From Apodospora peruviana (taxonomy: Eukaryota > Ascomycota > Sordariomycetes > Sordariales > Lasiosphaeriaceae), in contig JAUEDM010000004.1 in assembly GCA_033439685.1 (NCBI GenBank), forward strand, positions 4,340,001 to 4,404,000: a DNA stretch of 64,000 nucleotides, written 5' to 3'. Both the position numbers and the translations under genes were made by a program. Below are positions 22,444-34,292 of the stretch, piece after piece; position 1 is the stretch's first letter; every line of letters begins with the position of its first letter. The notes beneath the pieces are model-generated. The model had not been told where the DNA came from. It was given only the letters and a program-made list of their open reading frames with translations, and ran no database searches.

Positions 22444-23688
22444 GCTTTGGAGCATGGATATCTCAGGTGTTCGTTGGCGATCAACATTGTAACGGCATTA
22501 TCCCTGGTATCTCTGGAACATGCTATCGTGTGTGTGTTTTGATGTTTGGGCTGAATCTGGCAACTTATGGCAAATTTGGACGTCTTCGTGACTAATATGC
22601 GGAGGAGAAGGAAAATGGTCATCTCGGTACAAAACCAATTGGTTGAAGGGCCATCTCTCGGGTGGGCGGACGACTTAATTGGGACGATTCATGTGTGAAA
22701 ATGGAAAGGAAACCGGCATCGTCATTACAGAACGCTTGGCTTGTAAACAGCATTATGTTAATCAGACGGAGATACCATAATCGAGATGTTCATGGTTATA
22801 ATCAGCCATGCATGTGCTGTACCTGATTCATGCCAGGGAGATCATGGGATTCGGTACTGAAACCCAACGGTGAATGGTATTGCCCAAATCTAGAAAACTA
22901 TCTTGTTCTATCTACAAATCCCAGTTCCCTTCCATTCCATTCATCATCAGCCGCTCAAGTCCCCTTTTTTGTTCACCTATCTAAACTGGTGAGGTAGATA
23001 TGTAACTAGTTCTGATCCCAAATGCAAACCTATATCATGCTCTCCAACCCAACCAAGGCTGACTTGCTCGCTCATGCTTCTTCCATCAGTCCTACCATGT
23101 ATACCTATGTTCTACCAAAGGAGGCAGGATACCAGCCAATATATCATCCATCCTCGACCTTCCCCTCCCCCTTGAATTCCGGATATTTGTCCCGAGGGCA
23201 ATGTCCCCTGGTTCCAATAAGCCCTATTCAGTCGGCCCCAGTAACACCTCATCTCTTCCTCAAGTGTCCATCCACACAGCATACCGAAATATCCCTCCAT
23301 CATCGTAAGTCATCTTTTCACCCACTTGGTCCTTCCATCACCTCAAATATAGATAGCCCCACGGGATGGGTCATTCCAACAGCTTCCAAAAACTCACAAA
23401 CAAATCTATACATGATGTGCAGGCAATGTTACGACGTCCTCCCCTCGCCTCTTCCCGAAGCAGATAAAATGATATCCTCCAATTACCCATCCTCATTTTT
23501 GTTCACCCATCCTTTCAATTGTCCTAATCCTCTCTTTCATCGCCATATCCCTCCACGATCGCTACCACATGTATGTCCGCCAAAGCCTGTCCTCTAAGGA
23601 TTCCCGCGGCAACCCCGCAGCCACCTAATCTATTCTACAACATTCATGAAAAAGACCGGATTATACGTCCAGTTCCCCTTGGAAGCCC
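22444..23688. other. Intergenic between convergent SLATT and Mtr10 genes
   Basis: About 1.2 kb between two convergent stop codons, presumably holding both 3' untranslated regions. The open frame at 23022-23597 is a pyrimidine-rich shadow without domain or conserved composition. No gene or RNA is supported. Confidence 0.55.
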
Positions 23689-26600
23689 CTAACCAGCGAA
23701 GTGGAACCTAGCCGCCTCAAGTTGGCCAAGTCCGTCTCGGGGAGCCACATACCTTCTCCGGTACGTATTGGTAAAGTCCTGGAGAAGCACCCTAACCTGC
23801 CGGGCGTTGGCCACGTCAGAGGCTTGAAGCTTTTCACGGATCTTGACCAGCAGCCGGTTGGCTTCCACCGGGGTAACAGTGCCAGCAGGGAGCATCCGTA
23901 TCGTCTTGTCGAGCCAGTTCGTCGTCTCGACAGGCAGAATCTCAAACATTCCCAGGAGAACCCCGCTTCCGTCTGCGAAGCAATCGCGTGGGAAGGTGAT
24001 CATCATGCCCGCCATAGTCTGCTTGACCAATGCCTCGCCATTAGTAAGGAGCAGCTGCTTGACAATCTGCCGCAGCTGTGCACTCTCTGCCGGGCCAAAC
24101 TGCTCGCTAGCCGTGGCGGGATTTCCTCCTGCATAGTTGAGAAGATCACGAATGTAGTGAAGAGCCGCAGAGACCGGCTCCTGTTTCTCAAGCGCCAGAG
24201 CCGAGATAGCCGCCAGGAAGATGGGTGTGAAAAGTGGGGATGGGATAAGCTTGTGTGGGTAATAAAGGAGGGCATCGATGAGAAGGCGGTAGAAGTCCTC
24301 AATGACGTCGGGAAGGTCGATTGGCGGCAAATCGCTCATGACGCGAAGCACGTTTGTCGCCTGCGCTTCAAAGAAGACGTAAATGTTTTGTGTGATGTTA
24401 TCGTCCACGTGCTCGCGGTCCTCCGAAAATTCACGTAGGATGGCACTAGTAGTCCACAGGAAGCAGCCTTGTCTCGATTGTGCGAATCCGTCGGCGAGAT
24501 TGTTAGCCAACGGTCCCAAAAGAGGTGTCATGGCGGTCCTGTACGAGATGACCATGAAACGCCAGCATCTACAAATCCTCTCGCAGATGGGGACAAAATT
24601 GATGAAGTTTTGCAGAATTCCGACAAGTACCGGGAAAACCTCCTGCCAGTATGTCACAGCAGGGTTTTCTGCGCCACTGGGAATATATGGCACGACATAT
24701 TGCACGAAACGGGTCAGCAGATTGATATGATCTGCCGTACGCTTGTTAGCTGGGAAGTCATTGAACTTATAAAAGGGGAGTCGCTCACCGGCAAGGTCAA
24801 GTTTCGCCTTGTCGTCAAGAGCGGCGCCGGCCTTGGCAATCAGTCGTTGCTTCAGAGGGTCACAGTACATCTTGAGAAGCCTATAGAGGTCCTCGGTCTT
24901 TTGCGCGCCAACCACGTGGGCAACTCCCTCCGTGATCTCATCCTGGCTACTCTCGGGAAGTTTGTCGAGAATCTGATCGTAAAAGACTTGGAGCTGCTCA
25001 ACTTGAGAACCAAGAAGGTCCTTGCAATCGACGCAAAAATATTTGAAAGCTTGCGCAGCAGCACGGAGGACCTCCTGTGAGTCGCTCTGGAAGGATTCCA
25101 CAATATACTGGAATTGCGCCTTCAGGAAATCTGGGTGTGCCGCTGTCCATTCGGTGTACCGACCGAAAACCATGATAGCGGCAAACCTCAACTTCTCATT
25201 GTTGACCGGAATTTGCACCAACAGCGGCATGATTTGGGGCAGCATGTTGTTTTCAGTCTTGTCCACCATACGACCCATAGCACGCATCGCAAAGAGGGGC
25301 GCTTCGAGCAACTGCCAGTGAGGTACGGAAGTCTGCGTCGCCTGACTGCCGTACTTTTGAATCCAAAGCTGAATAGCCGAGAGGACCTTGCTGAGGCAAT
25401 CAGCGACGCCCATCACCTCGCAGGAATCCTTTAGAGCATCGCCCATGTGATGACGGAACTCGCGAAACTTTTCCTCCTGCTCTCGGTCTCCATCGAAAAG
25501 ATCGAGTTCGTTGGGATCGTCGCCTTGGGGATACGCTAGGTGCGTGAGAAGAATGTCGACCAGTTTTGAGTAGACATCCACAAGCTGTAGCCTTGCTTCC
25601 ATGTAATGCTCCAGCGTCAAATACTGCTTGAGCTCATACCAGAAATCAAAGGTGAAGTGAATGACGTCCCGGTCCTTGTCCCTGGCGCAGCATTCAAGAA
25701 GGGCGTCGACAAGGGGCCGGAAGTGCACCGGCTCGCGAGCAATAACCAATACCCAAGAATCACCCGCATCTGCAAATACTCTTGTAATCGCCTTGAACCC
25801 TTCAGTATCTTCCTCTTCAGCTAGGGCTTGGATCCGCGGCCTCAACTCGAGAATGCGAGGTAGGAGGGCCTGGATTGTTTCGAGGTTATCGTCCACGTCT
25901 TTGGTCTCCCTGCAGATTATTCCCAGACATTCGGCGGCGGCTTGGAGGGATCTGTCATCGGATAATCCGTGCAAAACAGCGCTTAGCAACGGCGTGTTGA
26001 CAACGACACTAACGGGCACTTCGCGGAGCCAGGAAGTAATGCACTCAAATAGTTGAGGATTGGTCGCAGCGGCGGCTGGGAATGGTCAGCTTGATCAGTT
26101 GGGAGCTCGTAATGGGCTGCACTTACGAGAAGATTGTGCGTAGTTGATAAGCAGTTGTACAACCTGGTCGGCATTGTTGGTGAGGAGCTCTGTTGTTCTC
26201 TGGGTAAGATCGTCTTCCTGTTATGACCGAATTAGACATGATATCAGGCCACCGGCGTTGGAGAATTGCGATTTGCGAATATCGATCCACATACAGACAA
26301 GGTGATTTTGCGGCCTTCCGTGACCTCCTCGGGAAGCACTCGTAGGAAGTCCAATATACAGGCGTGGCTGGCGACATCATTTCCTAAGGCCGCAACAACT
26401 GTTGATAAGACATCCTTCCACGCCTGCATCTGGATGGCCAAGATAGCCAGGCATACGCAAAGCTGGACGCGAACCGGCTTGGGACCTGGCGCGAATTTCT
26501 TGAGCAGGAGTAGAATTTGACTGCGTAGGGCGGGCAGATCGCCCTCTGTGATTTCTCTTCCAAGATCATACGTGATCTTTATTGAGGGTCAGCATCAAGG

Positions 26601-26917
26601 GCATTGTCCGAGAGGTGTAATTGTGGGATCGAGTAGCTACCTTGCCCTTGAGTGTGGTGGCGGCGAAGAGCTGGGCCTCGGCCTCAGCCTCTCCTTGCAA
26701 AATAGATATTGTCGCAGTCCATGCGTCCTTCTGAAGATGGCAGTCAGTATCAAGATCTGACGTGCACCGGAACTGGAGAAGAACCCACCGATTTCTGAAA
26801 CTTGCCCAGATAGTCCATGGCAACCTTCTTTTTGTGCGTGTCCCCGCTCCTCATGGTCTGCATGGCCGTGAGAATGTTGGGGACGGTAAAGACCTCCTGC
26901 ACCCCATTGGAAGCCAT
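23689..26917 (-). CDS. Importin-beta family karyopherin Mtr10/transportin-3
   Basis: A nuclear import receptor; Mtr10/Kap111 and its animal homologue transportin-3 import RNA-binding and SR-type proteins, and the yeast protein also affects tRNA traffic. Six exons (26917-26789, 26730-26641, 26576-26295, 26217-26127, 26075-24789, 24731-23689) give 973 aa, close to the usual length of the family. The last intron (24788-24732) is 57 nt, a multiple of three and stop-free; removing it joins KLDLA to DHINLLTRFVQYV as the family requires. The protein is all HEAT-like helices, starting with the importin-beta N-terminal region (KVAMDYLGKFQKSKDAW..AEAQLFAATTLKGK). It ends with the conserved RVLLQDFTNTYRRR..APRDGLGQLEAARF. 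Divergent from the SmE gene, with a 675-nt shared upstream region. Confidence 0.93.
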
Positions 26918-27591
26918 GATGTCGGCCTAACTGCTGAGCAGCTGCGCGGGGAAGGCGGACGAAAGACGATCTTGAGTGGTGGTGTGGTGATGGTTGAGCT
27001 TCGTGGGGTCGCAAGCTTGAAAAGAGGTGAACCCCGCCTATTGATAACACGGCACCTGCTTCGGATTCTGAATGCGCCGGAGGGAAAGCGGCGGGGAGGA
27101 GGATAGACGAGCGGATATCTATAGTAGTCGGCCAAGATTTAGGCTTTGCGCAAGTTGCAGAAGGCTACCTGGTAGGAGTCGGGTCACGGCCGGTTGGTTC
27201 AGGAGAGGTGATGTTTGTTGAAGGGACGAAGGTTTGTTGGCGACAATGGGGGAAATAAAGCGATTGAACCTGCCCTGGAGACGTCAGGCAGCCTGACAAG
27301 CACCAGTTTGGGTTTGCACCGCCTCTTTGTCCCACTATTAGCGGCTCCCAAGCTCTGTGGCTTGACTCAAAGTGGGTTGTAGACTTGTAGCTGTAAGTGC
27401 ACGGACCAGTTACAACCGACGCGCTCCGCCAAAAAGACATCCATGGGGTTCCTACTCGGGAATTTCACGTTACAAGTCAACTACAGATAACCCGCGACGA
27501 AACTCGACGACATACCGACGATTCTGAGCTGCAAGATCACCAACGAACAAAGTCCTCCTCCTACCCGAAAACACTACTCAATTAATTCGCG
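26918..27591. promoter_or_regulatory. Shared divergent promoter region, MTR10-like and SmE
   Basis: The 674 nt between two divergent start codons must contain both promoters. No open frame with domain content is present. Elements were not individually resolved. Confidence 0.5.
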
Positions 27592-28045
27592 ATGACTGGA
27601 AGAGGTGGCGGCGGTGGACGCCGCGTGCTGCTCCCCCCAATCAACTTCCTCTTCCGTCTCCTCCAGCAGCGTACCACAGTCCAGATCTGGCTGTACGAGC
27701 AGCTATCTATCCGTATCATTGGACAAATTCGCGTATGCCAACCTTCCGCACATGTCATGCGACAGTACTGATGCTGTTTTCCAGGGATTCGACGAGTTCA
27801 TGAACCTTGTGGTGAGTCGGGCGCATCCCGAGCCGGCGCGTTCCCAGCTAACGGTGCATACAGATTGACGATGCGGTCGAGGTCAAGCAGGTCACCAAAA
27901 CGAACCCCACGGAAAGCCGGAGACATTTAGGAGTACGACACATCCAATCGACAGATCAAGTTATTGTAAGGATATGACTAACACGGGTGTGCAGCAAATT
28001 CTTCTCAAGGGCGACAATGTCTCCCTCATTCAGAGCATGACTTGA
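27592..28045 (+). CDS. SME1: Spliceosomal core protein SmE (LSm fold)
   Basis: SmE is one of seven Sm proteins forming the ring on U1, U2, U4 and U5 snRNAs. Four short exons (27592-27732, 27785-27811, 27864-27932, 27995-28045) give 95 aa, the normal length. The reading is MTGRGGGGGRRV, then LPPINFLFRLLQQ, TTVQIWLYEQ, RIIGQIRGFDEFMNLV, IDDAVEV and QILLKGDNVSLIQ. These are the Sm1 motif (strand 2-3 with GFDEFMNLV) and Sm2 motif (ILLKGDNV). The second exon is only 27 nt and encodes GFDEFMNLV. Introns are 52, 52 and 62 nt, with GCTAAC and GACTAAC branch points in the last two. The gene is too fragmented to appear as one open frame and was assembled from splice signals. Confidence 0.95.
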
Positions 28046-28307
28046 TTGCGACACGAGACCGGTACAGTCTCCGCTATAAGCATGGCTTGATAATGACTTG
28101 GTACAGTCTTCTTTGTTGGCATAAACCGGATCCGAGACCTGGTACAGTCTCAGCTGTTGGACGAAAATGGAGAGCACGAATGGCGGATTTAGAGAGCTTG
28201 ATGAGAGAACAAGAAGCTTGCAAGGACCACTACAAGACAGAGATACCAAAAAGGGAAAATTCGGTTGGGGCGCACGGCAAAATCGGACGACGGGCGTGTG
28301 AAATTAG

Positions 28308-29092
28308 TCAGTTCTGTTTTCCATAGGGGATTTTGATCTCGCCGTTTCCGAGTACCAGGCCGTCCAGAGGTTGATCTAGGGGACCGACAGGTACCGACCC
28401 CTCGGATGGAGAAGTTAGGAACTGCTCGGACAAGGCTAAGCCATAAAGCAATAGAGGATATTCCTGCTTCCCAAGCGCGACCGCTTTAGCATTGTGCTGG
28501 CTGATGAAGTAATCGTAGAAACCCTTGCCATGCCCGAGCCGCCTGAGGGCTCCGGTGTCGGGGCTCAGGTCGAAGGCTACCCCTGGCATCAAGATTAGAT
28601 CCAAGAGGACTCTGTCCGAATGGTGCGCATCGGGACCCCCGAATATCCTCTGCCGGTCGTGAACGGTGGCAGGATCAACGCTTGGGATCCCCCACCTGTC
28701 TGGCTCGAGGGACTCGTAGTCACGGAGGTTGTTGAGCCGGACCATGTCCATGACCCGCGCCGGGAGATCGGGCGATGGGCTTGGGTTTCTGTGGAGATAC
28801 GGCACAAACACCTCCTTGCCAGACTCTAGGGCGTGCCTGACGATGGCGTCAGTCTGTATCTCCCCGGTCGGCATGGATAGAAAGACGCTGACGCGCTTGG
28901 CATTTACGTAAGGCTGGAATGTCCGGAGGGTGTTGAAGACGACAGAGCCTGATGAACAACTCAGTGAAAGTTCAAATGTGGGTCGGTCTATTGAACCATA
29001 CTCTGTGCTGCTGCAGACTCATGGGAGACAAGGCTCAGCTTTTGCTTCATGGCAAGGCGCAACTGCTGCTTAACAGCATTGAGGGACGCCAT
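28308..29092 (-). CDS. 5-formyltetrahydrofolate cyclo-ligase
   Basis: The enzyme (methenyl-THF synthetase, yeast Fau1) converts 5-formyl-THF to 5,10-methenyl-THF with ATP in one-carbon metabolism. Exons 29092-29002 and 28948-28308, with a 53-nt phase-1 intron (GTATGG..CATCAG), give 243 aa. The start MASLNAVKQQLRLAMKQKL matches the family's N-terminal helix (K..LR...K). VSVFLSMPTGEIQTDAIV, GKEVFVPYL, DLILMPGVAFD, and the substrate/ATP-binding RRLGHGKGFYDYFI motif follow. The C-terminus GPLDQPLDGLVLGNG fits the family's usual D..D.V.T pattern in altered form. The gene is divergent from the OPT transporter. Confidence 0.93.
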
Positions 29093-29943
29093 CTCGAACC
29101 CCTCCTCCACCATGGCTGTCACCCGGGCCGGTTGAGCTCTTTCCGCCGGGCCGTGTCGTCTTATTGTCGGGCCGAGTCTTATCTCGAGTTTAATGAGTTG
29201 GATGCAGCCTGCAGAGATATGAATTAGTCGTCCAGGGGTGTCTGACTCATACGTCAATTGGTGGTGCCTACCTGCCTGCTTTTCCGGATACCGCGATATT
29301 GCCTCGTGATAAGAGTTTTGGTGAGGTTCAGTATGTGATGCGAATGAAGAAGTGAAAGAGAGTGGTTTCACTTGAGAATGACAGAGCCATCCGATATCGA
29401 CAGTGCCGTTTCCCGCTATCTAATCGATCTAATCGGTCCCGCTGTCCCGCTGATATGTTAGGAGCCAGAACCGGTTGGATCCCTGTTAAGATGCTTGGCG
29501 CATCACCGTTGACGATCCCGGTTACTAGGGTCCGCTAGTGGTGCCACCAGAAGCCGACGTTGAGGGGCTGGATATGCAAGAGTGACTCTGAGCCAAAGCC
29601 GTTTTCCGGTGCAGTAAGACGAAAAATAAGCAGTGCATAGCGACTACGGATATTTATGCCGAATTACCTCATTGCGCCGGCCAGACATACGTTTCCAGGC
29701 TCAGTTCGTGTAACAACAGCCAAGCCCACCGGTCAACATTGGGTATAGCAGAGTCAGTTTATACGGATACCGAGTGGGTGTGCACCAGTGACCAAGACAG
29801 GATCTACCCCTAGCCAACGCTGCCAACCCCCCGCCTCCACAGTCGCATCTCTGCCCGCGCTCGTGGTTTGCTGATTCTTGTTCTGGCAGCTCCATCTTCG
29901 ACTTGTTTTCTTGCATGTGCCTCTTGCCCATACAGGAAGGCAG

Positions 29944-32900
29944 ATGACGCCCAATCGCAGCAGACCACCTGAAGTTGCTCCATCTGGCCCCTCCAACCTC
30001 CAGGCGTTCCCTCTGCGCCCCCTCGAACCGACCGCAGACCTCGATCGCGGGTCAAATACCTCGTCACTGCCGCTCGAGCGCATCCCCTCCACCTTATCTT
30101 CAGACCCCCATGGCAGCCGGCGACAGTCTCAAGACACGACGGATACGGCGGATGAGAACGTCACAGACGAAGGTGCGCACCCATTCGAGCTCATGACCGA
30201 GGCACCGCCCTATCTTCGCACGAGTGCGACCTTCAACAGTCCCTCCTACGGCGCCATCTCCCCTCGGCCCGGATCTGGAGGCCGACCGTCAAGCAGCGAC
30301 CGAGACTCGGAAACATGGGACCAATCCCTGCCGGACTTGCGCGCAAGCAATGCGCGTCGCGATGCGTCTGAAGCCAGCTCGTCTGGCAAGCGTTCGGTGC
30401 GGCACCGCCCGTCGGAAGAGCTGGGAGGTTCGTCAGTCATAGGGGGGCTGGAAGGTCGCTTTGGCACCACCGAGATGCCGCTCCTGAACGACCTTGCCGA
30501 TCCGAAGCTGGGAAGTCATGAAGACGGCGATGAGGAGCCCCTCGAAGAATTCTCGGATATCGAGGACGACGAAGACGAGCAAAATCCGCCCGACAACTCT
30601 CCATACCCTCAGGTCCGCGCCTCCGTTGCACCTACCGACAACACCACTCTGTCAATAAACACTCCGCGCATGTGGGCGCTGTCCATATTGTTTTCCATAC
30701 TCGGCTCTTCCACCAACTTGTTTTTTTCCTTGAGATACCCCAGTGTTGCGATTACCCCCGTCATAGCGCTCCTCCTCGTCCATCCTCTCGGTCTCATGTG
30801 GGACTATTTTCTTAAACGACGCGACGATCCCCCGGAAGAGTATATTGACGGCTGCCGGAGCGAGACCACCTCCCTCCACAGCCCAACGACGTTTGAGCGG
30901 CCGCATGTCGTCCCCTGGGAGCGGAGGGGTCGTCTCGACAAACTGCGTCTCTGGCTCGCGCAGGGCACATGGAATGAAAAGGAGCATAGCTGCGTCTATG
31001 TCAGCAGTAACGTGTCGTTCGGTTTCGCTTTTGCGACCGACGTCATCGTGGAACAGACGCAGTTCTACAAACAGGAGGCCAGTATCACCTACCAGCTCCT
31101 GCTCACCCTCTCCACCCAGATATTGGGGTACACGTTCGCCGGACTCACGCGCCGTTTTCTCGTCCGACCGAGCGGCATGATTTGGCCCGGCACCCTCATG
31201 TCGGCTGCCATGTTCACCACGCTACACAAGGAGGAGAACAAGGAGGCCAATGGCTGGCGGATCAGCAGGTGGAATTTCTTCTACGTCGTTTGGCTGTCGG
31301 CGTTCCTCTTTTACTTTTTGCCCGGTCTGCTCTTCCCGGCCCTGAGCTACTTCAACGTTGTCACATGGTTTGCGCCCGACAACGTTGTGGTTGCTAATTT
31401 ATTTGGCGTCGTCTCCGGTTTGGGGCTGTTCCCCGTGACTTTCGACTGGGCTCAGGTGGCGTACATTGGCTCCCCGCTGCTCACCCCGTTCTGGGCCGCC
31501 ATGAACGTGGTCGGTGGTTTGGTGGTGGTGATGTGGGTCATTGCCCCTATTGCGTACTACAGCAACTGGCTTTACTCGGCGTACATGCCCATCCTCTCGG
31601 CGGCCGTGTTTGACAACACGGGTAACGTGTACGACGTCAGTAAGGTGCTGACCAAGGACTTTTTGTTCGATCGGGAGGCGTACTCCAACTACAGCCGCGT
31701 CTTCCTCCCGATCACATATGTGCTGAGTTATGGCGTGCAGTTCGCAGGACTGGCGTCACTGCTGACCCATACCGTGTGCTGGCATGGCAAAGATATCTGG
31801 ACGCAGTGGAAAAAGTCGCTGGGCGAGACAAACGGCCGAGAGCCAAAGGCAGGCGCGTACCAACCGGTGTCGGACGAGAATGAAGGACCCTCTGTGAGAC
31901 GTGGCCGGAATACACCGCGGCCCGCATCGAGCACCGAAAATCTCATGAGCAGAGAAGATGTCCACAATCGCTTGATGAAGCGATACAAGGATGCGCCGAT
32001 GCTGTGGTATCTGGCGACCTTTGTTTCTATGACCGTCATCGGCATCTTTGTCGTCGAATAGTAAGTTTTGCATCTGACCTCCTCACCATTCAATCCAAGC
32101 TAACTTAAGTCGCCCACAGCTACCCGATCCACCTCCCATGGTACGGCCTCCTCCTCGCTCTAGGCATATGCAGCATCCTCTTCATCCCAATCGGCATCAT
32201 CATGGCCGTCACCAACCAGCACAGCAGCATCTACCTGATCTGCCAGCTCGTGGCGGGCGTCGTCTTCCCTGGCCGCCCCGTCGCCAACATGGTATTTGTC
32301 ACCTACGGCTACATATCCTCGGCGCAAGGGATAAAGTTCGCCGCCGACCTCAAGCTCGGCCACTACATGAAGATCCCGCCGCGCATTTTGTTCAGCGTAC
32401 AGATGGTCGCTACCGTCGTCTCGTCCGTCACGCAGATCGCCGTGCTCAACTGGATGTTCCAAAACGTGCCGGGGATCTGTACCCCGCAGGCCATCAACGG
32501 CTTCACCTGTCCGATCGCGCGCGTGCACTTCAATGGGTCCATCCTCTGGGGCGTCGTCGGCCCGTCCGAGTTTTTCGGTCCAAACGCGACTTATCGGTTG
32601 CTGGTCTGGGCGTTTGCGCTCGGCGCCGTCCTGCCTATTCCGTTATGGCTGTACGCGCGCAATAAGAAACAGAGCATCGTGCGCAAGATTTCTTTGCCTG
32701 TGCTGTTTGGTTCCTTGGGGTGGATCCCGCCTGCCACAGGCCTCAACTTTTCGGTCTGGGCGGTGATGTGTTATGTTTTCAACTACTTAATTAAGAACAG
32801 GGCGCAGGCGTGGTGGGCCAAATACACCATGACGCTGAGCGCCGCGCTGGATTCCGGTCTGGCTTTCGGTATCGTGGTCGTGTTCTTTGGGTTTATTTAC

Positions 32901-33023
32901 CCCGGTTGGATGAAGGGGTTCAGTTGGTGGGGCACCGAGGTGTACAAGCGGGGCTGCGACTGGCAGGCCTGTTCGTATATGGAGGTTCCTAAGGGCGGGC
33001 ATTTTGGTCCGGATTCTTGGTGA
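29944..33023 (+). CDS. OPT family oligopeptide transporter (isp4-like)
   Basis: A multispanning proton-coupled importer of small peptides of the oligopeptide transporter superfamily. Exons 29944-32060 and 32120-33023, with a 59-nt intron (GTAAGT..CCACAG), give 1006 aa. The first 240 residues are a hydrophilic, Ser/Pro/Asp/Glu-rich cytosolic region, long for the family. Membrane segments start at MWALSILFSILGSSTNLFF. Family landmarks are FSLRYPSVAITPVIALLLVHPLG, an NVSFGFAFATDVIVEQTQFY stretch (NxxxxxxAxxxxI..Q..FY), PLGLMWDY, NWLYSAYMPILS, the EYYPIHLPWY junction spanning the intron, NQHSSIYLICQL, and GRPVANMVFVTYGY. It ends in GHFGPDSW. Substrate range cannot be read from sequence. Confidence 0.92.
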
Positions 33024-34292
33024 TCTTTCCCTCTCAAATATGGGAAGGGATAGATACCTAAGGTATGTATATATGTATGGCGTATGCATGAATGTCATGA
33101 AAATATGGTGTTGGAGAGGATGGCCGCGAAGGATATGAAGACACAAGATTATGATGAGCAGCATTTTCTGGATGGTAGGGTTAAAAAGCATTGCATTTGC
33201 ATGGTTTTGGGTGGGGGCGTTTGGGTTGCATGTATGTACTTGTTTCTGTTTTTTCTTGCATGAGAGGATGAGACAATGAGCCAAAGAAAAAGGGGAAGGA
33301 AGGATATCATGGCTGGGAACGTTTACCCAACCCAGCCCGGGTTGTTGTTGGATGTGTACATAGTTGGCTACCTACCTACATAGCTATATGACAGCTTGGA
33401 TAGCATGAATATTGATTGCATGATGGATGATGTCGATATAGCTCAGGTACCTTACGTTTTGAATGTCTCCTCCGATGCCAGAAAGAGATGGTACCAAGCG
33501 AGTGTCATCGACCTGACTGAGGGAGAAGCAAGAATATTAAAGACAGCACTCCTGGTCTCTACGAATCTCGACAGCACAATATGAACACCAATCCTCAAGT
33601 TACAAGTAATCTAAGCTCATGTTGATACAGGTATATTTTGAAGATCAACGAAAGCAAGTGGCAGTGAGCCTTATAATCTACCTTACGTCTACACCATAAT
33701 TGTGCGTTCCCATGCCCGCCTGGCAATGTACATTTATGTACAAATAAACTAATTACATATGTTGGGCTCAACAACCCATATACACAATACATTTCCCCAT
33801 AAGGCCGAAAAAAAGAAAAAAAGAAAGAAAAAGATCCCAGGAAAGAGAGAAAGAAGATCAATGACCATCTCTCATCTCCAGATCCTTAATCCTTGCTAGC
33901 AGGCTCCTCCCTGAAGAAATCTACCCATGAGGGTAGGGTAGTAAGCAAAACTCAAATTTCGCACGAGCGTGCGTATTCCTCGACACTGGCCAGCAAACAA
34001 AAACTCGAAATCATCCGCGACTGTCCATCTGCCTGCTTTGTGAGATAGACAGAGACCCTTTCGTTACCTTTCCAGTTCCTATCCTCCAACGTAGAGATCG
34101 GCCAATACATTCCAACAACGACTCCATCGTGGCCCGCATTATGTTTTTGGCCGACCTATACTACCTCTCCATTGACCCGTTCATCCACACCTGGTCGAGG
34201 GTGCCGGGACTAGGGGAGCAGAGGAAGAGAACCGAAAAAGAAAAAGAAATCACAACATTGTACCCACAGCTGGCCCTGACGAATCGATCTTA
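33024..34292. other. Intergenic between convergent OPT and SLIP-GC-like loci
   Basis: About 1.27 kb of AT-rich sequence with 3' flanks of two convergent loci. It has a purine-rich AAAAAGAAAAAAAG tract near 33809-33822. No gene is supported. Confidence 0.5.

Noticed and set aside
22999..23597. 191-codon plus-strand frame between convergent genes
   Set aside because: Pyrimidine-rich 3' flank giving a Ser/Pro-rich translation; no homology features.
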